Assembly (NCBI GenBank): GCA_964432985.1
Contig: CAYSPT010000002.1
Location: 62,001 to 126,000 of the forward strand
DNA: 64,000 nt
Reading direction: 5' to 3'
Source of the DNA: CAYSPT01 sp964432985
GTDB taxonomy: Bacteria; Muiribacteriota; CAYSPT01
Part shown: in pieces, positions 1 through 8,559 of the stretch
How the letters are laid out: the number at the start of each line of letters is the position of its first letter
Numbering within the stretch: the stretch's first letter is position 1
Translations under genes and position numbers: made by a program
Notes under the pieces: model-generated
What the model was told of the DNA's origin: nothing
The model's input: the letters and a program-made list of their open reading frames with translations, nothing else
Databases searched by the model: none

Positions 1-15
1 ATAGGAGGTTGCTCT

Positions 16-1707
16 ATGCGTAAAGTGCTCTACACCACCGTTTTGTTGGCCGTACTGGTTACCGTCTGTGCCGGGGCGGCAGATGCCGCCGAAATCGGGA
101 AAGACCTGGCGGCAAAACTCGAGGGAATCCACCGGGTTGATGAAACAGTCCGGGTCGTGTTGCTATTGAAAGATAAGCTACCCGGACTCAATATGCGGTC
201 TCCCGGTACGAGGGAAAATGTTATTCGTCATTTACAGCTTCAATCTCAGCGGAGCCAACGAGACGTTATCAACTTCATCAACATTCTCTCTCCCCGGGGC
301 GGGTCCGACTCAGGAGTCAGGGTACGGTCCTTCTGGCTGTCCAACTGTCTGGTGATGGAAGCTCCACTGAGCCTGGTACGCACGCTTACCGAATACGACG
401 ACGTCGAGAGAATCGTCCTGGAAAAAACATTCACCGCCATCGATCCCGTTCCCGCCGATTCGAAGGACCTGGAACTTCCGTACGGGCTTCCTTTGATGGG
501 AGTCGACAAAGTGTGGACACAGTACGCGCTTGACGGAACCGGCGTAAAAGTCGGCGTCACCGACACCGGCATCAACATGGCCCTGGGATATGCCCAGGAG
601 CACCTGGTGGAGGGTAAAGGATTTTCAAACGGTCAGATGACCCAGAACTTCAACGACGGACAGGGGCACGGGACCCACGTGGCCGGCACCATCTGCGGCG
701 GTCTGGTAGATGACACCCTTTGGAAAATGATGTGGGGGATGTGGCCGACACAAGTTGGACCCTGGAAGGGAAAGATCGGCGTAGCGCCGGGAATCGACCT
801 GTACGTAGCCAAGGTGCTGAGCGACAGCGGTTCGGGGACCTTCGAGGACATTGTCGCCGGTATCCAATGGCTGATCGATCCCGATGGCGACCCGGAGACC
901 GACGACGGTGTCGACCTGATCAATTCCTCCCTGGGAGCGTCCGAATCGGTGCCCGAGCTTCGCGAGCCCCTGGTAAACGCCCAGGCCACCGGTGTTTTCC
1001 TCTGCTTCGCCGCCGGCAACTCCGGGCAGGTCTGCGGAAGCCCGGCTGATTTTCCCGAAATTTTCGCCGTCGGCGCCATCAACAGCTCAGCCGCGCGTGC
1101 CGGATTTTCAAGTATCGGACCGGTCGTTTTCGACGATAAAGAGTGGATCAAACCGGACATCATGGCGCCCGGGGTAGAAGTCATCTCTTACATGAAGGAC
1201 CGGCTTTTTGCCCTGGACGGCACCTCCATGGCCTGTCCTAACACCGCCGGTGTCATATCACTGCTGCTGCAAGCGGACCCGTCCCTGACGGTGGAGCAGA
1301 TCAAGGCCGTCCTGATAGAAACTGCCATCGACGGAGGAACCGAGGGACCCGACAACTACTACGGGTATGGCCGTGTGGATGCCCTGGCGGCGGTGAAGAA
1401 GGTCATTGGCGATAAAGAGGCGGGACTTATCCTGTCCCAGCGTCTTGTCCTGCTTGCCAACCTGGAGTTCGACCGCTTGTGGGCGGAAAAGAACCGTGAT
1501 TCCGCAAAGGCTTTCCGGGCGCTGAAGCACCAGGCCCGTCTCCGTGAACTCATCGCCGGATTTATAGCCGCCCGTGACATAGATGAAGAAACTCTAGACA
1601 GGACCATTGCAGAAGTTTCAACTCCCGACACTCAACGGTTGTTCGAACTGCTCAAGATCAATGTACGGGAGAAAGCGATCAGGGAGAAACTGGGGAGCGG
1701 CCGGTAA
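16..1707 (+). CDS. secreted subtilisin-like serine peptidase (S8)
   Basis: Serine endopeptidase of family S8, expected to act outside the cytoplasmic membrane. Residues 1-25 are a Sec signal peptide with a cut expected near ADA-A. A propeptide-like region (about 26-155) precedes the catalytic domain. The triad is visible: D183 in VGVTDTGIN, H218 in GHGTHVAG and S404 in GTSMACPNTAG, with the oxyanion Asn in AAGNSG. About 95 charged, helical residues follow the catalytic domain and match no domain I recognise. AGGAGG at 3-8 lies seven bases before the ATG, so the gene is complete although it begins at the window edge. An ABC exporter pair follows on the same strand; a functional link is possible but not shown. 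Confidence 0.93.
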   Translation: MRKVLYTTVLLAVLVTVCAGAADAAEIGKDLAAKLEGIHRVDETVRVVLLLKDKLPGLNMRSPGTRENVIRHLQLQSQRSQRDVINFINILSPRGGSDSGVRVRSFWLSNCLVMEAPLSLVRTLTEYDDVERIVLEKTFTAIDPVPADSKDLELPYGLPLMGVDKVWTQYALDGTGVKVGVTDTGINMALGYAQEHLVEGKGFSNGQMTQNFNDGQGHGTHVAGTICGGLVDDTLWKMMWGMWPTQVGPWKGKIGVAPGIDLYVAKVLSDSGSGTFEDIVAGIQWLIDPDGDPETDDGVDLINSSLGASESVPELREPLVNAQATGVFLCFAAGNSGQVCGSPADFPEIFAVGAINSSAARAGFSSIGPVVFDDKEWIKPDIMAPGVEVISYMKDRLFALDGTSMACPNTAGVISLLLQADPSLTVEQIKAVLIETAIDGGTEGPDNYYGYGRVDALAAVKKVIGDKEAGLILSQRLVLLANLEFDRLWAEKNRDSAKAFRALKHQARLRELIAGFIAARDIDEETLDRTIAEVSTPDTQRLFELLKINVREKAIREKLGSGR

Positions 1708-1746
1708 ACCGCCGCGAACAAGGAGATATCTCCAGAAGGCTGGTTG

Positions 1747-1766
1747 CTTTCCAGGAACCTGGAAAG
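1747..1766 (+). terminator. hairpin after the S8 peptidase, possible terminator
   Basis: CTTTCCAGG and CCTGGAAAG form a perfect 9-bp stem around two bases, 40 bases after the protease stop. No T-run follows, so intrinsic termination is uncertain. A second inverted repeat (TTCGCGA at 1778-1784 with TCGCGAA at 1804-1810, enclosing the palindrome GTGTACAC) ends just before the next start codon and could be an operator. Confidence 0.4.
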
Positions 1767-1813
1767 TTAGTGGATTATTCGCGATCTATTCGTGTACACT
1801 ACGTCGCGAACCT

Positions 1814-3502
1814 ATGAAAACACTCTTTCGACTGATCCTGTTAAAAGTACGTCTTTTAAAAAACCGGCTGGGAGGCCGCAACCGGCAGGGAACCATTATC
1901 GCCTGCGTTATCTTTGTGGCTGTCTTCATCGGAATATTCTGGCTGTCACACTGGCTGTTGCTCAAGGTAGGTAAAGTGCCGGCCTTCGGATATCTTCTTC
2001 AGGTCAAACTTCTGCAGGTTTCCTCCATGATCCTTTTCATCATGCTCATCATGTCGAACCTGGTCACCGCTTTGGGAACCCTCTTCCTGGCCGATGATCT
2101 CCCCTTTCTTTTCTCACGGCCGATCTCCCACCAGAAGGTGTTCGCTTCGCGACTTCTCGAAACGGTCTTTGCCAGCTCGTGGATGGTTCTTTCCTTCTTT
2201 CTGCCGGCCCTGGCCGCCTTCGGGGCGGTGAATAACGCTCCCTTCGTGTTCTATCTCGGGATTTTCCTGGTACTTATTCCCTTTCTTTTCATCCCAACGT
2301 CCCTGGCCTGCATAATCGCGGTTACCATTGCCAACTTCCTTTCGGTAAAAAAAGCCCGCAAAGCAGTCAACCTGCTGGCAGTACTGTCAGCGGGGGCACT
2401 GGTGTTCACCCTTCGCGCCATGCGCCCGGAAAGCTTTCTTTACGCCGATCGGTTCGATCAGATAATGACATTTCTGAAGCTGTTTCAGGCACCTACCACA
2501 CCTTATTTACCCAGCGCCTGGTTGAGCGATCTGCTGACCACCTACGCCGAAGGAACGATGTACAACACGTTGATACCAGGCTGTTACCTGCTGGGAACCG
2601 CCCTTGTTTGCGTATCACTCACCGTCATCGTTTCGCGTTTCGGCTATTTCCGTGGTTGGTCGAGAAGCCAGGAATCTTCCGACGAAACATTGCGTTCCTG
2701 GACCTTCGCCGGAAGACTGAGCGTGTTGGCCGGTACCAGAACGGCTAGAGTGTGCGCCCTGGCTGAGAAAGAGACAAAGATATTCCTCCGTAACCCGGCC
2801 TTGCTGACGCAGTTTCTGATGCTGGGAGCCATTACGATTCTTTACCTGTACAATCTGCATGTCCTGCCGCTGGACGAAGTTTCCGTAATCTATAAGCAAC
2901 TTCCCAATCTCATTACCTATTTAAACATTGGGTTTGTAGCCTTTATCGTAGCAGCCCTGGCGGTACGGTTTGTCTATCCGGCAGTGAGTCTCGAGGGGAA
3001 AGCGTTCTGGATTATACAGAATTCACCGGTCACCATGACCGAACTCGTCCTATCAAAATACATCGTGTACCTGACCCCGCTGTTGTTCATGGCCGCCGGC
3101 CTGTCACTGCTTGCATCTTTCATTCTCGAATCAGGACGATTCTTCGCCATTTTGTCCCTGGTAGACATCTGTTTCCTGACAATGATGATAACGGCGATAA
3201 ACGCCGGTTTGGGAGGGGTCTACCCCCATTTTGAAGCAAAAAACGCCATTCAGATCCCCCTCAGTTTCGGAGGGCTGCTGGCCATGGTGCTGAGCATGAT
3301 CGGTATCATAGCCATGCTCGCCCTGCAAGCTTTTCCGGTCTACCGTTTCCTCAGATACGGTTTCAATCTCTATTCCATCGGTACATCGATAAGCATCAAA
3401 AACCTGCTGCTGTTTCTGTTATCATTCGTCATGTGCCTGTTGGCCACGTGGGGATCGCTGCGCTGGAGCATTGTCCGGTTGAAATCCTATGGCCAGTACT
3501 GA
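1814..3502 (+). CDS. ABC transporter permease (562 aa)
   Basis: Membrane part of an ABC exporter; with the ATPase encoded 29 bases downstream it should form a two-gene transporter of unknown substrate in the inner membrane. The protein is strongly hydrophobic with roughly ten to twelve predicted spans in two clusters (about residues 30-270 and 320-560) separated by a polar stretch, suggesting two fused six-span repeats. I chose ATG 1814 (MKTLFRLILL): the same frame stays open back to 1607, but that extension overlaps the protease and encodes a polar, cysteine-rich leader unlike a permease. No Shine-Dalgarno motif is visible before 1814. Confidence 0.85.
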   Translation: MKTLFRLILLKVRLLKNRLGGRNRQGTIIACVIFVAVFIGIFWLSHWLLLKVGKVPAFGYLLQVKLLQVSSMILFIMLIMSNLVTALGTLFLADDLPFLFSRPISHQKVFASRLLETVFASSWMVLSFFLPALAAFGAVNNAPFVFYLGIFLVLIPFLFIPTSLACIIAVTIANFLSVKKARKAVNLLAVLSAGALVFTLRAMRPESFLYADRFDQIMTFLKLFQAPTTPYLPSAWLSDLLTTYAEGTMYNTLIPGCYLLGTALVCVSLTVIVSRFGYFRGWSRSQESSDETLRSWTFAGRLSVLAGTRTARVCALAEKETKIFLRNPALLTQFLMLGAITILYLYNLHVLPLDEVSVIYKQLPNLITYLNIGFVAFIVAALAVRFVYPAVSLEGKAFWIIQNSPVTMTELVLSKYIVYLTPLLFMAAGLSLLASFILESGRFFAILSLVDICFLTMMITAINAGLGGVYPHFEAKNAIQIPLSFGGLLAMVLSMIGIIAMLALQAFPVYRFLRYGFNLYSIGTSISIKNLLLFLLSFVMCLLATWGSLRWSIVRLKSYGQY

Positions 3503-3531
3503 TATAACAATAATCCTGGAGAACTTACACT

Positions 3532-4371
3532 ATGATCGAACTCATCAACCTGACCAAGAAGTTCGGTGACCTGGTCGCGGTGGACCACTTGAACCTTACC
3601 ATCGAACCGGGAGAAGTATTCGGCTTCCTGGGACCGAACGCGGCGGGGAAAACCACCACTATTAAAATGATCAGCGGTATCCTGCTGCCTTCCGAGGGCA
3701 CCGTGGAAATCAAGGGACACGACATACTTGTAAATCCTGAAAAAGCCAAATCACTCATCGGTTTTATCCCCGACACCCCATTTATCTACGATAAGCTGAC
3801 CGGCTGGGAATTCATCGATTTTGCCGGAGCACTGTACAGCCTGACCAGCGCCGATTCACGCCGCAAGGCGCAGCAGTGGATAGAAATATTCCGGATCGAC
3901 CACGCCATGGACCGGCTCATCGAAAGCTTCTCCCATGGGATGAAGCAAAAGCTGGTGGTCACATCTGCCCTGCTTCACGACCCGCCGATTATCGTCGTTG
4001 ACGAACCCATGGTCGGGCTCGATCCGCGCAGCTCGGAAGAGGTGAAATCCCTGTTCCGTTCGGTAGCCGACCATGGAGGAACGGTGTTTCTTTCTACCCA
4101 CACACTCAACCTGGTTGAAGTCATCTGTGACCGGGTAGGGATCATTCAAAAGGGGACCCTCACCGCCGTGGGCACCATGCAGGAACTCCGCCAACTGGCG
4201 CAGGAAGAGACTGCTGGGGCTCCAACAGAGACTGCTGGGGCTCCAACGGAGACCTGTGGGGTCCCAACGAAGACCTCCGACCTGCAACGAGTTTTCCTCA
4301 AGCTCACCGAAGAGGAAATGGAGAAGAAGTCTGAGCTTCCACAAGCTGAGACTGCACCTTCCGACAAGTAA
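3532..4371 (+). CDS. ABC transporter ATP-binding protein
   Basis: Cytoplasmic ATPase that powers the preceding permease. Canonical motifs appear in order: Walker A GPNAAGKTTT (about 34-43), signature SHGMKQK (about 132-138, degenerate relative to LSGGQ but usual in ABC-2 type ATPases), Walker B IIVVDEPMVGLD and the H-loop STHTLN. Residues 226-246 are a seven-residue repeat ETAGAPT, ETAGAPT, ETCGVPT encoded by a 21-bp tandem repeat at 4207-4269; this lies in the C-terminal tail after the nucleotide-binding domain and is probably a flexible linker that has expanded by slippage. The stop lies only ten bases from the convergent LeuD-like gene and no terminator is seen between them. Confidence 0.92.
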   Translation: MIELINLTKKFGDLVAVDHLNLTIEPGEVFGFLGPNAAGKTTTIKMISGILLPSEGTVEIKGHDILVNPEKAKSLIGFIPDTPFIYDKLTGWEFIDFAGALYSLTSADSRRKAQQWIEIFRIDHAMDRLIESFSHGMKQKLVVTSALLHDPPIIVVDEPMVGLDPRSSEEVKSLFRSVADHGGTVFLSTHTLNLVEVICDRVGIIQKGTLTAVGTMQELRQLAQEETAGAPTETAGAPTETCGVPTKTSDLQRVFLKLTEEEMEKKSELPQAETAPSDK

Positions 4372-4380
4372 CGATTGCTG

Positions 4381-4947
4381 CTATCTGTAGCCGAACAGGT
4401 CGCCGGCCAGGTAAATTCCTTTCTGGACATTTGAAAACGGTTTGGCCGCTCCAAGACCACATCCGCGAGATATATTTTCAAGATCTCCTGTTTCCAAGTT
4501 GACCTGCAGCGTATCGCCGCTTGACAGAGAAAGAGAATCATCCGGTCCGGATCCGAAAAGGTCCGGACAGGCCAGCACGGGGAACCCGGAGTTGACGGCG
4601 TTTCGCCAGTATATCGCTCCGAACGACTCCGCCAGGAGGCAGACAATTCCAAGGCTTCTGAAACAGTCCACCGCCTGCTGTCGCGAGGAGCCCGCACCGA
4701 AATTTCTCCCGGCGATAACAATATCCCCCTCTTTCGCCCTGGCGGGAAAATCCTCCCAGCCGTCCAGGTTCCCGAGAGCATACTGACCCATCTGCTCGAT
4801 ATCCGTAATGGCCAGATGGGCATTATGAAAGATCATATCAGTATCGATATCCGCGTAGATGTGCCCCTTGGAATCGAGCAGAACATGGACCCGCCCCTGA
4901 ATTACCAGGGGACGCGCTTTTTCGTTATCCAGAGCTGTTTGCGTCAT
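4381..4947 (-). CDS. leuD: 3-isopropylmalate dehydratase small-subunit-like protein
   Basis: Swivelling small subunit of an aconitase-superfamily hydro-lyase, partner of the large subunit directly upstream. The substrate-recognition loop reads GRNFGAGSSRQQA, close to but not the same as the usual LeuD GxNFGCGSSREHA. The start is ATG 4947, which overlaps the large-subunit stop as ATGA, with GGGAGG seven bases upstream; starting earlier would put 57 residues inside leuC. No leuA, leuB or ilv genes are nearby, so leucine synthesis is only one option; homoaconitase- or dimethylmalate-dehydratase-type activity is possible. It is convergent with the ABC ATPase. Confidence 0.82.
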   Translation of the reverse strand: MTQTALDNEKARPLVIQGRVHVLLDSKGHIYADIDTDMIFHNAHLAITDIEQMGQYALGNLDGWEDFPARAKEGDIVIAGRNFGAGSSRQQAVDCFRSLGIVCLLAESFGAIYWRNAVNSGFPVLACPDLFGSGPDDSLSLSSGDTLQVNLETGDLENISRGCGLGAAKPFSNVQKGIYLAGDLFGYR

Positions 4948-6200
4948 TTCAACACCTCCCGGGGGGACATGATAGTCCCCGCCGCTGCGCAGGCAGCAGC
5001 GGTTACCGGGCTGGCCAGATACGTCCGGCCCGCTCCTTGCTTTCCCTTGAAATTGCGGTTTGAAGTTGAGACCTGGACCTCGCCGGCGCCGGTCATCCCG
5101 ATCTGGCCGCTGGCACAACCGCCGCAGCCGGGATTGCTGATGATTACACCTGATTCGAACAGATCGGCCAGCACGCCGCCGGCCATGAGTTCACCAAATA
5201 CTTCCCGGGTGGCGGGGACGGCTTTGGCCATGACGTGTGATGCGACCGGATGCGTTGATAAAATCCGGGCGGCGGCGGTAAAATCATCGAAACGGCCATT
5301 TGTGCATGAGCCGAAAAACACCGAATCAACACGTTCCGGTGCTACCTCTGACACCGGACGGACATTCGCAGGACTGTGAGGCACAGCAATCAGAGGTGGA
5401 AGACCCTGGACATCCAACACAACTTCGCACACGTAGTCGGCATCCGAATCCGCTTCGACCACTTCTATTTCACTACTTCCGGACCTGTCCTGACAGTACG
5501 AGATGACCTCCTGATTCGGCACGAAAAAAGCGGCAATAGCCCCCATCTCGGTCGCCATGCTGGCTATGGTAATCCGTTCCGTCACCGTCATGCTTTCCAC
5601 CGCGTCACCGGTGATCTCCATGGCCATTCCCAAAGCTCCGGACGAACCGAGTTTGCCGACCAGGGCAAGCACGACATCCTTGGCCGTCGTTGGGAATTCG
5701 TACCGGCCGGTAACGGTAACCTTCATACTGGGGGGAACCTCAAACCAGGTACGGCCCGAACGGAACGCATAAGCAATATCCACATCCCCCATTCCCTGGC
5801 CGAAGGCTCCGATGGCTCCTACAATATTAAGATGGCTGTCCGTCCCCACCAGGGTGCATCCCGGTACGACCTTTCCCTTTTCCACCAGGACATGGGAGCC
5901 GATACCAGCGTCTACATCAAAGAGAGCAATGTCCCTTTCTCTGGCAAATACCCGGCAGATCTGCTGGTTATTGGCGTAGGCCTTGTTGTTAGCCGGGACC
6001 ACACAGTCAAACGTAAAAAAAACCGATTCCACTGACGGGATTGGATCAACACCATACTCGCGCCGGTAATTTTCTACCACGTTGGCACCGCCAAAATCAC
6101 GGGCTGAACGTACATCCAGATCCATCCACACGACGTCTCCGGGCCGAACTGACTTTCCGCAATGACGCCCGATTAGTTTCTCGATTATCGTTTCTGCCAC
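4944..6200 (-). CDS. leuC: 3-isopropylmalate dehydratase / aconitase-family large subunit
   Basis: Iron-sulfur hydro-lyase subunit of 418 residues, the short LeuC class (about 420) rather than the 466-residue proteobacterial type. The [4Fe-4S] ligands are visible: C299 in GSCTNGR, and C359 and C362 in NPGCGGC (usually NPGCGPC). The segment GTDSHLNIVGAIGAF departs from the usual GTDSHTCTYGALGAF, so substrate preference should not be assumed. It starts with GTG at 6200; no alternative ATG with a good ribosome site was found. It forms a translationally coupled pair with the small subunit. Known family role: citrate-like isomerisation by dehydration and rehydration; the specific reaction here is inferred. 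Confidence 0.85.
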   Translation of the reverse strand: MAETIIEKLIGRHCGKSVRPGDVVWMDLDVRSARDFGGANVVENYRREYGVDPIPSVESVFFTFDCVVPANNKAYANNQQICRVFARERDIALFDVDAGIGSHVLVEKGKVVPGCTLVGTDSHLNIVGAIGAFGQGMGDVDIAYAFRSGRTWFEVPPSMKVTVTGRYEFPTTAKDVVLALVGKLGSSGALGMAMEITGDAVESMTVTERITIASMATEMGAIAAFFVPNQEVISYCQDRSGSSEIEVVEADSDADYVCEVVLDVQGLPPLIAVPHSPANVRPVSEVAPERVDSVFFGSCTNGRFDDFTAAARILSTHPVASHVMAKAVPATREVFGELMAGGVLADLFESGVIISNPGCGGCASGQIGMTGAGEVQVSTSNRNFKGKQGAGRTYLASPVTAAACAAAGTIMSPREVLK

Positions 6201-6283
6201 TAATTATCACTCATTTCATTATTAATTGGCAGAAGTGTATATGAGAGGTACGCATGCGTCAAGGACCAAGGGAGAGATTGATA

Positions 6284-6309
6284 GACAATGTTACTGAATC
6301 ATGTCCTAC
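6284..6309 (+). repeat. family 1 interspersed repeat, short fragment
   Basis: Contains ATGTTACTGAATCATGTCC, nearly identical to the core found at 52180-52201 (plus) and 27463-27486 (minus). The flanking parts of the full unit are not recognisable here, so this is a truncated copy. Confidence 0.65.
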
Positions 6310-6409
6310 CGGCTTCTAGAAAGCAATCCGCTTTCTGGGGAACCAGCTTTATGTGAGTGAAAAAAGTGAGTCCAGGATTAAATCTCATTCTCAATAATTC
6401 ACTCACTAG

Positions 6410-6478
6410 AAAGCTTCCGATGAGCGGAGCGCCTTTGTGAAACAAATAGCGCCGTTGACGATACAAACAGCGAAGCGA
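6410..6478 (-). repeat. family 2 repeat copy 1 (about 70 bp)
   Basis: Read on the minus strand, this stretch aligns over about 70 bases with 61993-62061 on the plus strand. Shared words include CGCTGTTTGTATCG, CGGCGCTATT and GCTCATC followed by AAGC. I estimate roughly three quarters identity by eye. No coding role is evident. Confidence 0.7.
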
Positions 6479-6524
6479 TTTCCAATCCACCACAACTGGT
6501 GCACTCTAATTCTGCACACCAGTG

Positions 6525-6553
6525 TTGACATCTCGTATTGTCTCGCTTAGACT
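6525..6553 (+). promoter_or_regulatory. sigma-70-like promoter for 6656-7929
   Basis: TTGACA at 6525-6530, a 17-base spacer, then TAGACT at 6548-6553 (four of six -10 positions). Transcription would start near 6560, giving a leader of about 95 bases before the AGGAGG-preceded ATG at 6656. Confidence 0.7.
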
Positions 6554-6655
6554 GTGCAGGATTGTCGTGTATCCATCCTCAGTCGCGGGGATGACAATGA
6601 CTACAAACAGGCACCAGATATTTACCAGAATATCTCAAAACCAGGAGGAATAACA

Positions 6656-7072
6656 ATGAGCCCGAAACTCGAAGAGAATATCAGCATGCTTGTCTCCCGT
6701 TATACTACCATTCTGACCGAAGCCTATGAAGCCGGTGCACTCGGTGAAGAAGGACAACACGTTGCGCTTGGCGCGCTTAACTACCTGGTTGATCCCTCCG
6801 ATCTCATTCCGGATGATGTGCCCAACATCGGTCTTCTGGATGATCTCTACGTACTTATGGCCGCAACAGGACACCTGATTACACTGGGATGTGAACTTAA
6901 CATCGACCTTGCCGATCACGAAGCCAACGAAGCCATGATGGAAAGCAAAAAAGGACTCCTCTACGGCTCTGTGCCCGATGTGTCAGTCCACGCTCTCGTC
7001 CTGACCGGAAAACGGGCGGAGGGACAGACCGCCCAGATCTTTAGAAAACTCAAGGAGATGAACCGCCGGTGA
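6656..7072 (+). CDS. DUF1232 (YkvA)-like small protein
   Basis: Protein of 138 residues whose centre carries the DPSDLIPDD ... GLLDDLYVL signature seen in DUF1232/YkvA proteins (usually SPIDLIPD followed by GYLDDL). The biochemical role of that family is unknown. Here the surrounding segment is less hydrophobic than typical YkvA and could be a peripheral rather than integral membrane protein. ATG 6656 is chosen because AGGAGG lies seven bases upstream; the frame is open 34 codons further without a ribosome site. The stop overlaps the next ATG as TGATG, so the two genes are translationally coupled. Confidence 0.72.
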   Translation: MSPKLEENISMLVSRYTTILTEAYEAGALGEEGQHVALGALNYLVDPSDLIPDDVPNIGLLDDLYVLMAATGHLITLGCELNIDLADHEANEAMMESKKGLLYGSVPDVSVHALVLTGKRAEGQTAQIFRKLKEMNRR

Positions 7073-7929
7073 TGACAGCCCGGAACGAAAAGACACTGAT
7101 CCTCAAAACTGCAATCGCTACTGTGCTTATTGCTTCAATGATGCTGTTTGCCGGTTGTGGAGGTTGTGGGAACAAGGAAAAAAGCACAACCTCCGGTGAT
7201 GAAGAACAGCAGTCCAATTCTCACATTGTCATCCCGGAAGCCGACCTGCCCGGTATCGTCTACGACGGCGCCGGGGAACGGGTATTCGGCGGTGGGCAGG
7301 CGCTGGGCAAAGAGATAAACAAATTGAAGCAGATACTTAAAAATGATCCGGATAATCCACTGGCACATAACAATCTCGGATTTCTCTATTACCGGGTGGG
7401 GGAATACGGTACGGCAGTGAAAGCTTTTGAGACTGCCATCGAGAATAAACCGGATTTTCCTGAAGCTTACTGCAATCTCGGTCTGGTCTATTTCAACCTG
7501 GGTCGTTACCAGATGGCTGTAGACTATTTTGAACGGGCGGTTGAACTCAATCCGACCATGGCAGACGCCTATTCCAGTCTTGGGCATATCTATCAATTGA
7601 CAGGACAGGATGAGAAGGCTCGGCAGACCCTTGAAACCGCCCTTAAGCTTAACCCCAAATTTGCCCTGGGATACAACAACCTTGGTCTTCTGGAGCGGAA
7701 AGCAGGACAGTTCGACCAGGCTATCGACTGCTTCATCAAGGCAATAGAGCTGAAACCTGATATGGCGCCTGCTCATTACAACCTGGCTCACGTTTTCATG
7801 GAAAAAGGTATGACCATGGAAGCTGCAGCCGAACTGCAAACGTGCTTGAAGATCGATTCCGGACACATTCAAGCCCGAAGAAGGCTTCTGGAGATGGGTG
7901 TGGTTCCCGAATCAGCCGGGCAGCAGTAA
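7072..7929 (+). CDS. TPR-repeat lipoprotein
   Basis: Lipoprotein of 285 residues: a hydrophobic N-terminus ends in the lipobox LFAGC (cysteine about residue 29), followed by a polar linker and five to six tetratricopeptide repeats (about 100-270) with the typical W/LG-Y-A-P pattern (for example NPTMADAYSSLGHIY). TPR proteins act as assembly or docking scaffolds; no partner can be deduced except the upstream DUF1232-like protein, with which it overlaps by one base. GTG 7069 is an alternative start one codon earlier. It is convergent with the next gene, one base apart, without a visible terminator. Confidence 0.85.
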   Translation: MTARNEKTLILKTAIATVLIASMMLFAGCGGCGNKEKSTTSGDEEQQSNSHIVIPEADLPGIVYDGAGERVFGGGQALGKEINKLKQILKNDPDNPLAHNNLGFLYYRVGEYGTAVKAFETAIENKPDFPEAYCNLGLVYFNLGRYQMAVDYFERAVELNPTMADAYSSLGHIYQLTGQDEKARQTLETALKLNPKFALGYNNLGLLERKAGQFDQAIDCFIKAIELKPDMAPAHYNLAHVFMEKGMTMEAAAELQTCLKIDSGHIQARRRLLEMGVVPESAGQQ

Positions 7930-7930
7930 A

Positions 7931-8374
7931 TCAGCCCGCACCGAGGCTTTTATTGCGGCGAAGAGAGCGGTAAATTTCCAGATCAACGACTTTTTTGTCC
8001 TCATGGACTTCCTCAGCCCAGTTTACCTCGTTGTTAAGAATACGGATTATGTCCTTGAATGATCTCATACCCATGAATGAAGCAGTCTTTATGGCGTTAT
8101 AGACTTTAGTAGTGCCGTAACTGATGCAGAGAAACTCCACTACCTTCAGCTCTTCGTCAAGGACGTAGGGATTAAAACCTCCCTGGGCAATACGCCGGGA
8201 GTAAATAGATTTCAAGTAGGAGTCCCAGACCTTCTCGAAGCTGATCATCAGGTGGTGTCCCTCCTCAGTTTTCGTGGGCGTCCAACTGGTTGCAGTAGTT
8301 GTATCGGTAAGAATCTTGTGAAGTTTATACCCTTTCCCAGACTCTTTTTTTCCAGCTGGTATCGGCGTTATCAT
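7931..8374 (-). CDS. hypothetical protein (147 aa)
   Basis: No family recognised. The protein is basic at the N-terminus, lacks a signal peptide or membrane segment, and its second half looks helical (VYNAIKTASFMGMRSFKD...). The first 40 residues are of low complexity, and an internal methionine (MISFEKVWDSYL) could be the true start; neither start has a strong ribosome site. A TTGACA lies at 8459-8464 on the minus strand, but no convincing -10 box accompanies it. Base composition resembles the neighbours. Coding status rests on length and on filling the gap between two convergent neighbours, so confidence is moderate. Confidence 0.55.
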   Translation of the reverse strand: MITPIPAGKKESGKGYKLHKILTDTTTATSWTPTKTEEGHHLMISFEKVWDSYLKSIYSRRIAQGGFNPYVLDEELKVVEFLCISYGTTKVYNAIKTASFMGMRSFKDIIRILNNEVNWAEEVHEDKKVVDLEIYRSLRRNKSLGAG

Positions 8375-8559
8375 TGCCTATTTGTCCGATCTTTGCCAAA
8401 CGGTGGTTGATAGATGTTTTTATGTTTGGCGTTGGAAAAATGTATCGCATTACCTACTTGTCAAACTTTTTTTTATTGCAGGGATTTTCTTCTCACCGTC
8501 CAGAAATGTCCTGACCTGACCGCACTTGTACAAACAGAGGCATCAAAGAGCGAAAAGCC

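Larger units (their letters stand above)
6201..6655. other. 455-base divergent intergenic region, repeat-rich
   Basis: Lies between the divergent LeuC-like gene and the DUF1232-like gene. It holds a fragment of interspersed repeat family 1 (6284-6309), a hairpin AGAAAGC/GCTTTCT with a five-base loop (6317-6337), an AGTGAGT/ACTCACT inverted repeat around a 30-base loop, a copy of repeat family 2 (6410-6478) and a sigma-70-like promoter (6525-6553). A 64-codon minus-strand reading frame spans the repeats and is not credible as a gene. Confidence 0.7.

Noticed and set aside
1607..1813. N-terminal extension of the ABC permease
   Set aside because: It overlaps the protease and encodes a polar, cysteine-rich segment with no homologous counterpart; ATG 1814 starts at the first hydrophobic region.
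6299..6493. 64-codon minus frame in the 6-kb gap
   Set aside because: Falls inside repeat family 2 and hairpins, without start signals; the second copy of the repeat is not open in the same way.
8436..8464. Promoter with perfect TTGACA upstream of the 147-aa hypothetical gene
   Set aside because: No acceptable -10 hexamer at 16-18 bases; the -35 alone is not enough.
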